This document shows positions 27,378 to 36,576 of a DNA stretch of 64,000 nucleotides, in pieces; position 1 is the first letter of the stretch; each line of letters starts with the position of its first letter. This DNA is from Porphyromonas somerae DSM 23386 (lineage in GTDB: Bacteria > Bacteroidota > Bacteroidia > Bacteroidales > Porphyromonadaceae), in the NCBI RefSeq assembly GCF_000372405.1, contig NZ_AQVC01000009.1, positions 1-64,000 on the forward strand. The letters are read 5' to 3'. The notes under the pieces were generated by a model, which was not told the DNA's origin, made no database searches, and was given only the letters and a program-made list of their open reading frames with translations. A program made the translations under genes and the position numbers.

Positions 27378-28139
27378 TCACTGCGGTCTGATGATGTCGC
27401 TTATCTCTTCGTAAAACTCCCGGATGCCACTCCCTTTCAGCAGTGCCGTGTCCATCGGGAAGATGGTGGAGCGGAAAACGCTCTTGCGCTCTTCCGAAAG
27501 GTCACGGCGGAACTTCTTGCTGTCGGGCAAGCGGGTGGAAAGTACCGGAAAGCCCATTTCGGCTATCACTTCCTCGTAGATGCCGTACAAGTCGTTCCTC
27601 TCCCTGCCGTCCACCATCGTCCAGAACAGATGCAGCCCCTTTGTTTTCGCCTGTCCGGTAGTCATCAGCCTGTCGCGGAACATCGTGACGAATTTCAGGG
27701 TACTCTCCACGACAAAGCGGTCGGCACTCAGCGGAGTGAAAATGTAGTCCATCTGCGAGAGCGTCTTTATCACGCCGTTGCTTCGGAGTGTGCCGGGCAT
27801 GTCGAAGAACACCACGTCGGGTTTCACGTCCTCAGTGGCAATCATCCTCTCGGCATCGTCGAGGGCGTTCACCGCATTGCTTTTGACGATGGTGTAGGCG
27901 TTCTTTTTGATCCGGCGGAAATGGTCGCAAGCGAGAGCCTTGAAGTAGGTGCTGCTGTCGATAAGCCCCATTTCGTGTTCGCGCAGCCCGTGGATGCTGT
28001 GCTGCGGGTCGTCGCAGTCCACGACGGCGACATTGTAGCCTTTCACGTTGTGCAGGTAGCTGGCGGCAAGTGCCGTGACAGTGGATTTGCCGATGCCACC
28101 TTTCTGTGTTGCGAATGCAACGAAGATTTCCTTACTCAT
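27378..28139 (-). CDS. traA: TraA, ParA-family ATPase
   Basis: The 253-residue protein begins MSKEIFVAFATQKGGIGKST, with the deviant Walker A KGGIGKS of ParA/MinD ATPases, and has the Walker B-like VVFFDMPGT. It is the first gene of the transfer operon. The frame remains open for another 108 codons upstream to 28463, but this part has no ParA similarity and crosses the intergenic region, so the start at 28139 is preferred. A role in positioning the element or its transfer machinery is inferred. Confidence 0.85.
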   Translation of the reverse strand: MSKEIFVAFATQKGGIGKSTVTALAASYLHNVKGYNVAVVDCDDPQHSIHGLREHEMGLIDSSTYFKALACDHFRRIKKNAYTIVKSNAVNALDDAERMIATEDVKPDVVFFDMPGTLRSNGVIKTLSQMDYIFTPLSADRFVVESTLKFVTMFRDRLMTTGQAKTKGLHLFWTMVDGRERNDLYGIYEEVIAEMGFPVLSTRLPDSKKFRRDLSEERKSVFRSTIFPMDTALLKGSGIREFYEEISDIIRPQ

Positions 28140-28489
28140 AGTTCCATTTATTTTAATTGTTGATGATTTGTTTTTCTGTTTCCATACGGATTTGGCTGTC
28201 GCACCATCCGCTTCCGTGACTACACACGCAGGCGGGTCGTCGCGTATCCGGTTCTGTGGTGAAGCGGTGCGTCGGACAAATGGTGATTGACGACATTGCG
28301 TCATGAAGTCATTGAATCCATACGTCACCGAATTGTCGGAGAACCGGGTTTCCGACGGTTCGGGTATCCGTTTCGGCAAGTATCCGAAGAAGCGGATTTC
28401 CGGGTATTTGAATGTTCCGTTTATCATATCTTCAAATCGTTCGTTTCTTGAATCATGCTGCAAATAAACAAGTATATTTTGGAACCTGT

Positions 28490-28848
28490 ATCACTTCTCC
28501 GGCAAGTGGCGGCACGTTGCGCCGGTTGGCAGTCATTGACCGGGTCAAGCATCTGTCCGATACCGCTTTAAGGGCGTAACTTTGCACCCGGACAGCAGGG
28601 TTCGCCGATGACGCGCGGCCCGGAGTCCTGAAAGGTATTTTCCCAATCCGTCCCCTGACGGATTTTTATGTTCACCTGAACATAGCAAGATGTCTTTTCA
28701 GCCGCTCAAAATATTTTGAGCAGCCACGAAAAGCACTTGCCCTTGCAGGGGGCGGGCTTTCCCTCCGAAGTCGGGAAGCCTTTCAGAACTGCGGTGCTGT
28801 AATCCGAAGCGGCGGCTTATGCCGTCAATCCGCTAAATCCAAAGTAAT
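28490..28848. other. Probable oriT and mob leader region
   Basis: This segment lies just upstream of mobA, where oriT is expected. It holds a -7 type box within GTAACTTTGC (28576-28585, also an att-core-like word), a hairpin ATCCGT..ACGGAT followed by TTTTTATG (about 28651-28671), GTTCA..GAAC, a perfect 18-base palindrome GCTCAAAATATTTTGAGC (28704-28721) and a GGCTTTCCC/GGGAAGCC stem (about 28758-28783). The nick site is not identified. The rest of 28140-28489 has no supported gene. Confidence 0.5.
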
Positions 28849-29277
28849 ATGAAAGAGAAAAGGAAAAGCAAATCAGGGAGAAATCCCAAACTTGATCCGG
28901 CGGTGTACCGGTACACCGTCCGTTTCAACGAGGAGGAACACAACCGTTTCCTCGCCATGTTCGGAAAATCGGGTGTCTATGCACGGTCTGTTTTCCTCAA
29001 AGCGCACTTCTTCGGGCAACCGTTCAAGGTGCTGAAGGTGGACAAGACGTTGGTGGACTATTACACCAAACTGTCGGATTTTCATGCACAATTCCGTGCC
29101 GTGGGTACGAATTACAACCAAGTCGTGAAGGAACTGAGGCTGCATTTTTCAGAGAAAAAGGCGATGGCGTTGCTCTACAAATTAGAGCAACACACCGTCG
29201 AACTCGTGAAACTGAGCCGCCGGATTGTGGAACTTTCAAGGGAAATGGAGGCAAAATGGTCGCAAAAATCAGTGTAG
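28849..29277 (+). CDS. mobA: Mobilization protein MobA (relaxosome accessory)
   Basis: The 142-residue basic protein has an N-terminal ribbon-helix-helix-like strand (YRYTVRFNEEEHNRFLAMF) and the conserved stretch FRAVGTNYNQVVKELR of the MobC-type accessory family. It would bind oriT and recruit the relaxase. The ATG is preceded by the leader motif CGCTAAATCCAAAGTAAT (28831-28848). It overlaps mobB by 22 bases. Confidence 0.85.
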   Translation: MKEKRKSKSGRNPKLDPAVYRYTVRFNEEEHNRFLAMFGKSGVYARSVFLKAHFFGQPFKVLKVDKTLVDYYTKLSDFHAQFRAVGTNYNQVVKELRLHFSEKKAMALLYKLEQHTVELVKLSRRIVELSREMEAKWSQKSV

Positions 29278-30503
29278 GAAGTTCGTTGTACGGCGCGATT
29301 GCCTACAACGGGGAGAAGATTAACGAGGCGCAGGGGCGGCTTCTCACCACCAACCGCATCTACAATGACGGTTCGGGAACGGTGGACATAGGCAAGGCGA
29401 TGGAGGGTTTTCTCACCTTCCTGCCACCGCAGATGAAGATCGAGAAGCCGGTGGTGCATATCTCTCTCAACCCGCACCCGGAGGATGTGCTGACCGATAT
29501 TGAGTTGCAGAATATCGCCCGCGAGTATCTGGAAAAACTCGGTTTCGGAAACCAGCCTTATCTTGTATTCAAGCACGAGGACATCGACCGCCACCACCTG
29601 CACATCGTGACGGTCAACGTGGACGAGAACGGGAAAAGGCTCAACCGGGATTTTCTCTACCGCCGCAGCGACCGTATCCGCAGGGAACTGGAACAGAAGT
29701 ACGGATTGCATCCGGCAGAACGTAAAAATCAGAGATTGGATAATCCGTTGCGCAAGGTGGCCGCATCGGCAGGTGATGTGAAGAAGCAGGTAGGCAACAC
29801 CGTGAAGGCTCTGAATGGGCAGTACCGTTTCCAGACGATGGGCGAATACCGTGCGCTCCTTTCCTTATATAATATGACGGTGGAGGAAGCGAGGGGCAAC
29901 GTGCGCGGACGGGAGTATCACGGGCTGGTCTATTCCGTCACGGACGACAAGGGTAACAAGGTGGGCAACCCGTTCAAATCCTCGCTTTTCGGGAAGTCCG
30001 CAGGCTATGAAGCCGTACAGAAGAAGTTTGTCCGTTCCAAATCGGAAATCAAGGATAGGAAACTGGCAGACATGACGAAACGCACCGTCCTTTCCGTGCT
30101 GCAAGGCACTTATGACAAGGACAAATTTGTATCCCAACTCAAAGAGAAGGGCATCGACACCGTACTGCGCTACACAGAGGAAGGGCGCATCTATGGGGCT
30201 ACCTTCATCGACCACCGCACGGGATGCGTGCTGAACGGTTCGCGCATGGGTAAGGAGCTTTCGGCGAATGCCTTGCAGGAACACTTCACCCTGCCATACG
30301 CCGGACAACCGCCGATACCGCTATCCATCCCTGTGGATGCTGCGGACAAGGCACACGGGCAGACCGCCTACGACAGTGAAGATATATCGGGCGGTATGGG
30401 CTTGCTCACTCCCGAAGGTCCGGCGGTAGATGCCGAGGAAGAGGCTTTCATCCGGGCGATGAAGCGCAAAAAGAAGAAAAAACGCAAGGGCTTGGGTATG
30501 TAA
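29256..30503 (+). CDS. mobB: Relaxase MobB
   Basis: The 415-residue protein has the relaxase/mobilization nuclease domain with the metal-binding HUH-type motif HEDIDRHHLHIV at about residues 107-118 and an N-terminal VGSSLYGAIAYNGEK region. The C-terminus is lysine-rich (RKKKKKRKG). It nicks oriT and leads the strand into the recipient. The start lies inside mobA, which implies translational coupling. Confidence 0.92.
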   Translation: MVAKISVGSSLYGAIAYNGEKINEAQGRLLTTNRIYNDGSGTVDIGKAMEGFLTFLPPQMKIEKPVVHISLNPHPEDVLTDIELQNIAREYLEKLGFGNQPYLVFKHEDIDRHHLHIVTVNVDENGKRLNRDFLYRRSDRIRRELEQKYGLHPAERKNQRLDNPLRKVAASAGDVKKQVGNTVKALNGQYRFQTMGEYRALLSLYNMTVEEARGNVRGREYHGLVYSVTDDKGNKVGNPFKSSLFGKSAGYEAVQKKFVRSKSEIKDRKLADMTKRTVLSVLQGTYDKDKFVSQLKEKGIDTVLRYTEEGRIYGATFIDHRTGCVLNGSRMGKELSANALQEHFTLPYAGQPPIPLSIPVDAADKAHGQTAYDSEDISGGMGLLTPEGPAVDAEEEAFIRAMKRKKKKKRKGLGM

Positions 30504-30533
30504 TCAGAGTATCAACAATTAAAAAATCAATGT

Positions 30534-32552
30534 ATGTCACAACAAGAAGACGATTTGAGGGCATTGGCGAAAATCATGGATTTTCTGCGTGCCGTGAGTA
30601 TCATTTTAGTGGTCATGAACGTGTACTGGTTCTGCTACGAAGCCATCCGGCTGTGGGGCGTGAACATCGGCGTGGTGGACAAAATCCTTCTGAACTTCGA
30701 CCGCACGGCGGGGCTGTTCCATTCCATTCTCTACACGAAGCTGTTTTCCGTCCTTTTGCTTGCCTTGTCCTGTCTGGGTACGAAGGGTGTCAAGGGTGAG
30801 AAAATCACTTGGGGGAGAATCTGGACAGCATTTGCCGTCGGGTTCGTGCTGTTTTTCCTGAACTGGTGGTTGCTGCCCCTGCCGCTGCCGCTTGAAGCGG
30901 TGACGGGACTGTATGTCCTTACCATTGGAACGGGCTATGTCTGCCTGTTGATGGGTGGTCTGTGGATGAGCCGCCTGTTGAAACACAATTTGATGGAGGA
31001 TGTTTTCAACAACGAGAACGAGAGTTTCATGCAGGAAACGAGGCTTATCGAAAGCGAGTATTCGGTCAATCTGCCGACACGTTTCTATTACAGGAAACGC
31101 TGGAACAACGGTTGGATCAATGTAGTTAATCCCTTCCGTGCGTCCATCGTGTTGGGTACGCCGGGCAGCGGCAAGTCCTATGCCGTGGTAAACAATTTTA
31201 TCAAGCAACAGATTGAAAAGGGCTTTAGTCAATACATCTACGATTTCAAGTATCCCGACCTATCTACTATTGCCTACAACCATTTGCTGAACCACCCGGA
31301 CGGCTACAAGGTAAAGCCGAAGTTCTATGTGATCAACTTCGACGACCCGCGACGCTCTCATCGGTGCAATCCCATTCACCCGGATTTTATGGAAGATATT
31401 ACGGATGCCTATGAGAGTGCCTACACAATAATGCTCAACCTCAATAAAACGTGGGTGCAAAAGCAGGGCGACTTCTTCGTGGAGTCACCTATCATTCTGT
31501 TTGCCAGTATTATCTGGTATCTCAAAATCTATCAGAACGGGAAGTTTTGCACGTTTCCCCATGCTATCGAGTTTCTGAACCGCCGTTACGAGGATATATT
31601 TCCGATACTGACCTCTTATCCGGAGCTGGAGAACTACCTTTCGCCGTTCATGGATGCGTGGCTTGGAGGGGCTGCGGAGCAGCTCATGGGTCAGATAGCG
31701 TCGGCAAAAATCCCGCTTTCGAGGATGATTTCACCGCAGCTCTACTGGGTGATGTCAGACAGCGAGTTTACGCTGGACATCAACAATCCCGAAGAGCCGA
31801 AAATCCTCTGCGTGGGTAACAATCCCGACCGTCAGAATATCTACGGTGCGGCACTCGGTCTGTATAATTCCCGTATCGTGAAGCTCATCAACAAGAAGGG
31901 GATGCTGAAGTCATCGGTCATCATCGACGAGTTGCCCACAATATACTTCAAAGGGTTGGACAATCTTATAGCTACCGCCCGAAGCAACAAGGTTGCCGTG
32001 TGTCTGGGCTTTCAGGATTTCAGCCAGTTAGTGCGTGACTACGGGGACAAAGAGGCGAAAGTGGTGATGAACACTGTCGGCAATATTTTCTCCGGTCAGG
32101 TGGTGGGGGAAACAGCCAAGACGCTCTCCGAGCGGTTCGGTAAGGTGTTGCAGAAACGGCAGTCCATCTCCATCAACCGGCAGGATGTTTCCACCTCCAT
32201 CAACACGCAGATGGACGCGCTCATTCCACCGAGTAAGATTTCCGGGCTTACGCAGGGAATGTTTGTCGGTTCTGTATCCGACAACTTCAACGAGCGTATC
32301 GAGCAGAAGATTTTTCATTGCGAGATTGTGGTGGATGCCGAAAAGGTGAAACGGGAAGAAAGTGCCTACAAGAAAATTCCCGTCATTACAAACTTCACGG
32401 ACGAGGACGGCAACGACCGCATGAAGGAAACGGTGCAGGCGAACTACCGGCGCATCAAGGAAGAGGTGAAGCAGATTGTGCAGGAGGAACTGGAGCGTAT
32501 CAAAAACGATCCGGTGCTGTGTAAACTGCTACCAGATAATGAGACTGTCTAA
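30534..32552 (+). CDS. mobC: Type IV coupling protein MobC
   Basis: The 672-residue protein has about four N-terminal membrane helices (between residues 20 and 150) and a VirD4/TraG-type ATPase domain with Walker A GTPGSGKS (208-215). SSVIIDELPTIYFKG is the Walker B region. It links the relaxosome to the Tra channel. The last codons (GAGACTGTCTAA) run into the left arm of a miniature inverted-repeat element at 32546, so the stop codon may have been supplied by that insertion. Confidence 0.93.
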   Translation: MSQQEDDLRALAKIMDFLRAVSIILVVMNVYWFCYEAIRLWGVNIGVVDKILLNFDRTAGLFHSILYTKLFSVLLLALSCLGTKGVKGEKITWGRIWTAFAVGFVLFFLNWWLLPLPLPLEAVTGLYVLTIGTGYVCLLMGGLWMSRLLKHNLMEDVFNNENESFMQETRLIESEYSVNLPTRFYYRKRWNNGWINVVNPFRASIVLGTPGSGKSYAVVNNFIKQQIEKGFSQYIYDFKYPDLSTIAYNHLLNHPDGYKVKPKFYVINFDDPRRSHRCNPIHPDFMEDITDAYESAYTIMLNLNKTWVQKQGDFFVESPIILFASIIWYLKIYQNGKFCTFPHAIEFLNRRYEDIFPILTSYPELENYLSPFMDAWLGGAAEQLMGQIASAKIPLSRMISPQLYWVMSDSEFTLDINNPEEPKILCVGNNPDRQNIYGAALGLYNSRIVKLINKKGMLKSSVIIDELPTIYFKGLDNLIATARSNKVAVCLGFQDFSQLVRDYGDKEAKVVMNTVGNIFSGQVVGETAKTLSERFGKVLQKRQSISINRQDVSTSINTQMDALIPPSKISGLTQGMFVGSVSDNFNERIEQKIFHCEIVVDAEKVKREESAYKKIPVITNFTDEDGNDRMKETVQANYRRIKEEVKQIVQEELERIKNDPVLCKLLPDNETV

Positions 32553-32678
32553 CAAGTCCCCAAAATTGAAAATTATCCCTATCGAAGTTTGAAGTGACCC
32601 CCAAAAGTTGGATACAATTTTTTTGGGGGGCACTTCAGTTCTGACGGGTAAAATCGTAAAATTCGGACTTGTTAGACA
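32546..32678. repeat. Nested miniature inverted-repeat element
   Basis: The outer arms are perfect 14-base inverted repeats: TGTCTAACAAGTCC (32546-32559) and its complement (32665-32678). Inside is a second palindrome, TGAAGTGACCCCCAAAA.. and its near-complement ending CACTTCA (32590-32637), resembling two IS3-type ends placed back to back. No protein is encoded. It sits exactly between mobC and the KAP cassette. It may also act as a bidirectional terminator. Confidence 0.65.
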
Positions 32679-32683
32679 AATAC

Positions 32684-35600
32684 TTACGCGGTTTCAACCT
32701 CAGGTACTGAATCTATCGAATTGACAAATTTAACCAATTGCGGATCTGAATCTTTTTGTATGAGGTTTCGGAGACTCTTTTTCAATTCATAAGCATCATC
32801 CCCTGCTGTATTTATTAAATCCATATAAAAATCTTTGTTTTGCAGAATCAATGAACGGCATGCCCCATCGGAAATTACAGGTTTCACTATTTTATCAATA
32901 ACGTCTCCAGCTTGACTTTTCAAATTACCATGCGATCTAAGCCATGTTTCGAAAAATTGAAACTTTATTGCATTGATAGTCTTTTTACCGATGCAGAAAT
33001 CATTTCTTATATCGGTAACTGTCGATTTAATTTTTCGTTTATCCAATCTTTCAACTATATTCTTGAAACAATTAGGGAAAGGATTCAAACTTTGAGTTCC
33101 AGAAGCAATATCCATCAGAATCTTTTTGCCAAATTCAGTCAAGTTATCTGGCAAGGATTTGATTTTAGCCAGTAAATGTTTTATTGCGACAAACCAATAA
33201 TATGATGTATGTGCTGTTCTTTGGGCGTATAATGTATCAACACTTATTTCAGACAACGCTTCGAACGCTATTTTATTGATATGATCGGTCAGGACATTGC
33301 TTATTTTAGTGGTCAAATCGTAAAAAGATGCGTCAGGAATTACATCTTTAATATTGTTCTTAGTGATATACTTATCCAAATCGGTATTCCACTCTGCTAA
33401 ATGCTCGATAAATACCTCATCCGTTACACCTATTCTGTTCTTAATATCTTCAAATTGGGGCAATATGTCTGAGAGCAATAATTTATAGCCAAGTTTATGA
33501 TTTACCATGTATTGTAGTGTTTCATTTAATAGCGGTATATTCCATCCCACACTATTTACTAATAAGTCTCCATGATCCACATAATAGTCCATGAGTTCTG
33601 CAACATATTTTATATCTCCACCCTCTATTAAGGAAACGGAATGACCATGTGCCAATTGCATGGCGACTAAATCGTAATATCCAGACTCTTTAATGTTTCG
33701 GCCATCAGTTTCTAATTCAGAATGCAACTGATTTATGTAGGTTGAATCTAACGTTACAGGTAAAGGTCTTTCTTCGTCAGATGCCAATAAACGATAGGTT
33801 GTAAATATAGCCCCTATATTATCTTTATTTACATTCTGTTCATCAATGCAATTCGTGATCGCTTGCAAAAGCGTTGGAAACGTATAGGTAGAATTATCTT
33901 TTAACGTTTTTACAATATCTGCATGGTCGAAATTATCGGGTAGTAAGTTTGCCAAATAATTATCGAGCGCCTCCGAATTTGTTGCTACTTGATAATATTT
34001 ATATGCTTTAGTTGTCGCGTTATCCCGATAGGCAGCATCTGTTGCATTTGCAGCTTGAATATAATCGATAAATGTATTTGGCTTGACTGTTTTTGCTTCA
34101 ATCAATGACGTAAAATCGCACGCCAACTTATTTTGCGCAATAAACCTGTCTATTGCATCTAACGTTTTGAAATAGTCGCCGCCATTGAAGTCATTGAACC
34201 GAACTATCTTCTTATATAATTGAGCAATCACATGGTTTTGGCTTTCCGTGTCTAAATGCAACAGCAGTTCTTGGTATTCGACAGGGAACACCTGCTTCTC
34301 TATGGATTCTTTTAATTTCAATTGTGCTATTCTTTGCCATACACGCAGAATAACATCGCTCTTTCGAGTTAATTTATGCAAACAATGTATAATCTTATCG
34401 ATAAGCGCATTGTCCATACATTGTATAACTTCTTCTAATACAGTGTCAAATTGTTTATTAGTCTCTGCATATTGATTTATGTCGTGGTCTTCTTCTCCGT
34501 TGATGCAGCCTTCAATATATTTTTTCAATGGAATTTGTCGAGCATCTTCAACATCGACACCATATACCAAAGCTGCAATTTCGCGTTGTGTTTGCAGATC
34601 ATTGTTAATTATTGTTTGAATGCCATTCAGATAGTCGCCGGACAATATTTGTTCTACTGGATTTGCCAGAATATCCGTCTTCTTCAAACAGAACAATGCT
34701 ATGTTTATCATCAAAATTTCGTTACACCACTCTTGTTTAAGAGCGACCATCTCATTGATATATGATATAATTTCCCTAACATTGGCATTAGGATTTACCA
34801 ATCTGAATATCCGATTTATAGTTTCTTTCGCTTCATTTTCTGTTTCTCCAAATGCTTCAACAAACAGTTTGTTGAATATACTTCGATAGTCGGTAATAAC
34901 AGGAGGAGCAACACGATAAACAATAGGGAAAGTTTTATTGATAAAATACTTGGTCAGTTGTTTCGTTTGTTCGTCGGTCTCATCTCCGAATGCACAAGCT
35001 AAATGTGTTTCATCGAAAGGAATAACAGCCCAAACATTTTCAAAACCGCTATCGGCGAAGAACGTATGGATAGAAGACCATAATTCTTTTACTTTTTCAG
35101 CGGGGAGACGATCCATGTTGTCAAAAACAAGGACTAATTTACGTTGTCCTTTTTCCTTGATAAAATCAGAAATGTCTTGCATCCATGTTTTGAACTCGTA
35201 AACCGTTGGTTCGTCTTCGCTCAAAGTCTCATAGCAAACGTCCTTTTCGACTTTATCTTGATAAATAGCTAACATATAACTCCATCCATATTTATGATCT
35301 TTGCTATATGCCCATTTCCAAACGCACAATGCAATAAGAACTGGCAGTGCAGCTATGATAATAGACAATAAAGAAAACCACCATGTTGTGGGTGTAGGTT
35401 TTACTGCATACGCAATAAATGTAAATATCGGAGTTAAAACTGCAACCAAAAATGCCGCAACCATACCATTACTGATAAGGGGATATTTTTCGGTTACGGT
35501 CTCCGTTTTACGGGCTAATAAATATTTCAGCTTTTCAGACCATGATACGGTTTTCGTACCTCCACCTTTGACTTTTATTGTTGCATTTCCAGATAGGATA

Positions 35601-35938
35601 CCATCATCAATAAGTTTGCTTGTAAGCAATTCCAATATAGAGCGGCGTTGCAAGTCCTCTTGATGTCCCCATGCGTCATACTCAAAAAAGTAATAGTCGT
35701 CTGATAATTCACGTTCCAACATTTTAACCACGTTGGATTTTCCAGATCCCCAAATACCTTCGATGCCGATAATTCGAGGTAAAGTACATTCCTCATCCAA
35801 TGAATCATTCTGACAAAAATGGCGAGCAATAGTTTTTGCCAACCTTTCTTGCGAACCTCCATCGAATTTGTCAATACCACACGGTTTATTTTGGATAAAC
35901 CGCGGATATTGCTGTTTGGATTGTAGTTTTGTTTCCAT
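32684..35938 (-). CDS. KAP family P-loop NTPase
   Basis: The 1084-residue protein has the KAP layout: Walker A GIWGSGKS (61-68) preceded by GIE, two membrane helices inserted into the NTPase domain (about 157-179 and 186-208), and Walker B LVLVFDNMDRL (268-278). The remaining 750 residues are helical and unassigned. KAP proteins include F-plasmid PifA, which blocks phage T7, so phage exclusion is a reasonable but unproven role. The gene is clearly AT-richer than the tra/mob genes and lies 16 bases after a DUF4143 ATPase gene, forming a cargo cassette. Confidence 0.85.
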   Translation of the reverse strand: METKLQSKQQYPRFIQNKPCGIDKFDGGSQERLAKTIARHFCQNDSLDEECTLPRIIGIEGIWGSGKSNVVKMLERELSDDYYFFEYDAWGHQEDLQRRSILELLTSKLIDDGILSGNATIKVKGGGTKTVSWSEKLKYLLARKTETVTEKYPLISNGMVAAFLVAVLTPIFTFIAYAVKPTPTTWWFSLLSIIIAALPVLIALCVWKWAYSKDHKYGWSYMLAIYQDKVEKDVCYETLSEDEPTVYEFKTWMQDISDFIKEKGQRKLVLVFDNMDRLPAEKVKELWSSIHTFFADSGFENVWAVIPFDETHLACAFGDETDEQTKQLTKYFINKTFPIVYRVAPPVITDYRSIFNKLFVEAFGETENEAKETINRIFRLVNPNANVREIISYINEMVALKQEWCNEILMINIALFCLKKTDILANPVEQILSGDYLNGIQTIINNDLQTQREIAALVYGVDVEDARQIPLKKYIEGCINGEEDHDINQYAETNKQFDTVLEEVIQCMDNALIDKIIHCLHKLTRKSDVILRVWQRIAQLKLKESIEKQVFPVEYQELLLHLDTESQNHVIAQLYKKIVRFNDFNGGDYFKTLDAIDRFIAQNKLACDFTSLIEAKTVKPNTFIDYIQAANATDAAYRDNATTKAYKYYQVATNSEALDNYLANLLPDNFDHADIVKTLKDNSTYTFPTLLQAITNCIDEQNVNKDNIGAIFTTYRLLASDEERPLPVTLDSTYINQLHSELETDGRNIKESGYYDLVAMQLAHGHSVSLIEGGDIKYVAELMDYYVDHGDLLVNSVGWNIPLLNETLQYMVNHKLGYKLLLSDILPQFEDIKNRIGVTDEVFIEHLAEWNTDLDKYITKNNIKDVIPDASFYDLTTKISNVLTDHINKIAFEALSEISVDTLYAQRTAHTSYYWFVAIKHLLAKIKSLPDNLTEFGKKILMDIASGTQSLNPFPNCFKNIVERLDKRKIKSTVTDIRNDFCIGKKTINAIKFQFFETWLRSHGNLKSQAGDVIDKIVKPVISDGACRSLILQNKDFYMDLINTAGDDAYELKKSLRNLIQKDSDPQLVKFVNSIDSVPEVETA

Positions 35939-36576
35939 ATACGTAATTTATTGATTATACGAACTCCAAATAATTCTCCCGATTTACCACATGAAACTCG
36001 GCATAGGGATAGGCTTCTTGGAAGGCTTTCGGTGCGGCCGGCATTTTATTTCCCCACTTGAACTCCAAGGCGGTAAGACTGTCGGCACTCTCCTCAATCA
36101 GGTCGATTTCCTGTTTGTCGTAGGTGCGCCAGAAATAGAACTCCCTGTGCAGTCCCTCATTGAAGTTCGCTTTGCGCCGCTCTCCGATGATGTAGTTCTC
36201 CCACAGCGCACCGACATCCTGCCGAATGGCCAGCGGTGAGAAAGCCCCGATAATGGCATTGCGAATGCCGTTGTCGTAGAAGTACCACTTGCCAGCTTTT
36301 GTAACCTCCTTGCGTAGGTTACGCGAATAAGCCCCCAGACGATAGATAACGAAGACCTTTTCCAATAGGTCGAGGTATTTTTCAACGGTCGTCTTGCTCA
36401 TGCCGAGTTGTTTACCTAACTCTTCGTAAGAAACTTCGCTGCCCAACTGAAAAGCTATCAATCGCAGTAGATCGCGCATCTTGCTCGAATTTTTTAAGCC
36501 GTCAATTGCTAAGATATCTTTAAGCAGGTATGCACCGACAATATCACGTAGGTAGTCTGTTTTACGTTCATAGTTC

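Noticed and set aside
28140-28463. N-terminal extension of traA by 108 codons
   Set aside because: The ParA fold begins at MSKEIFVAF; the extension has no family similarity and runs through the intergenic region.
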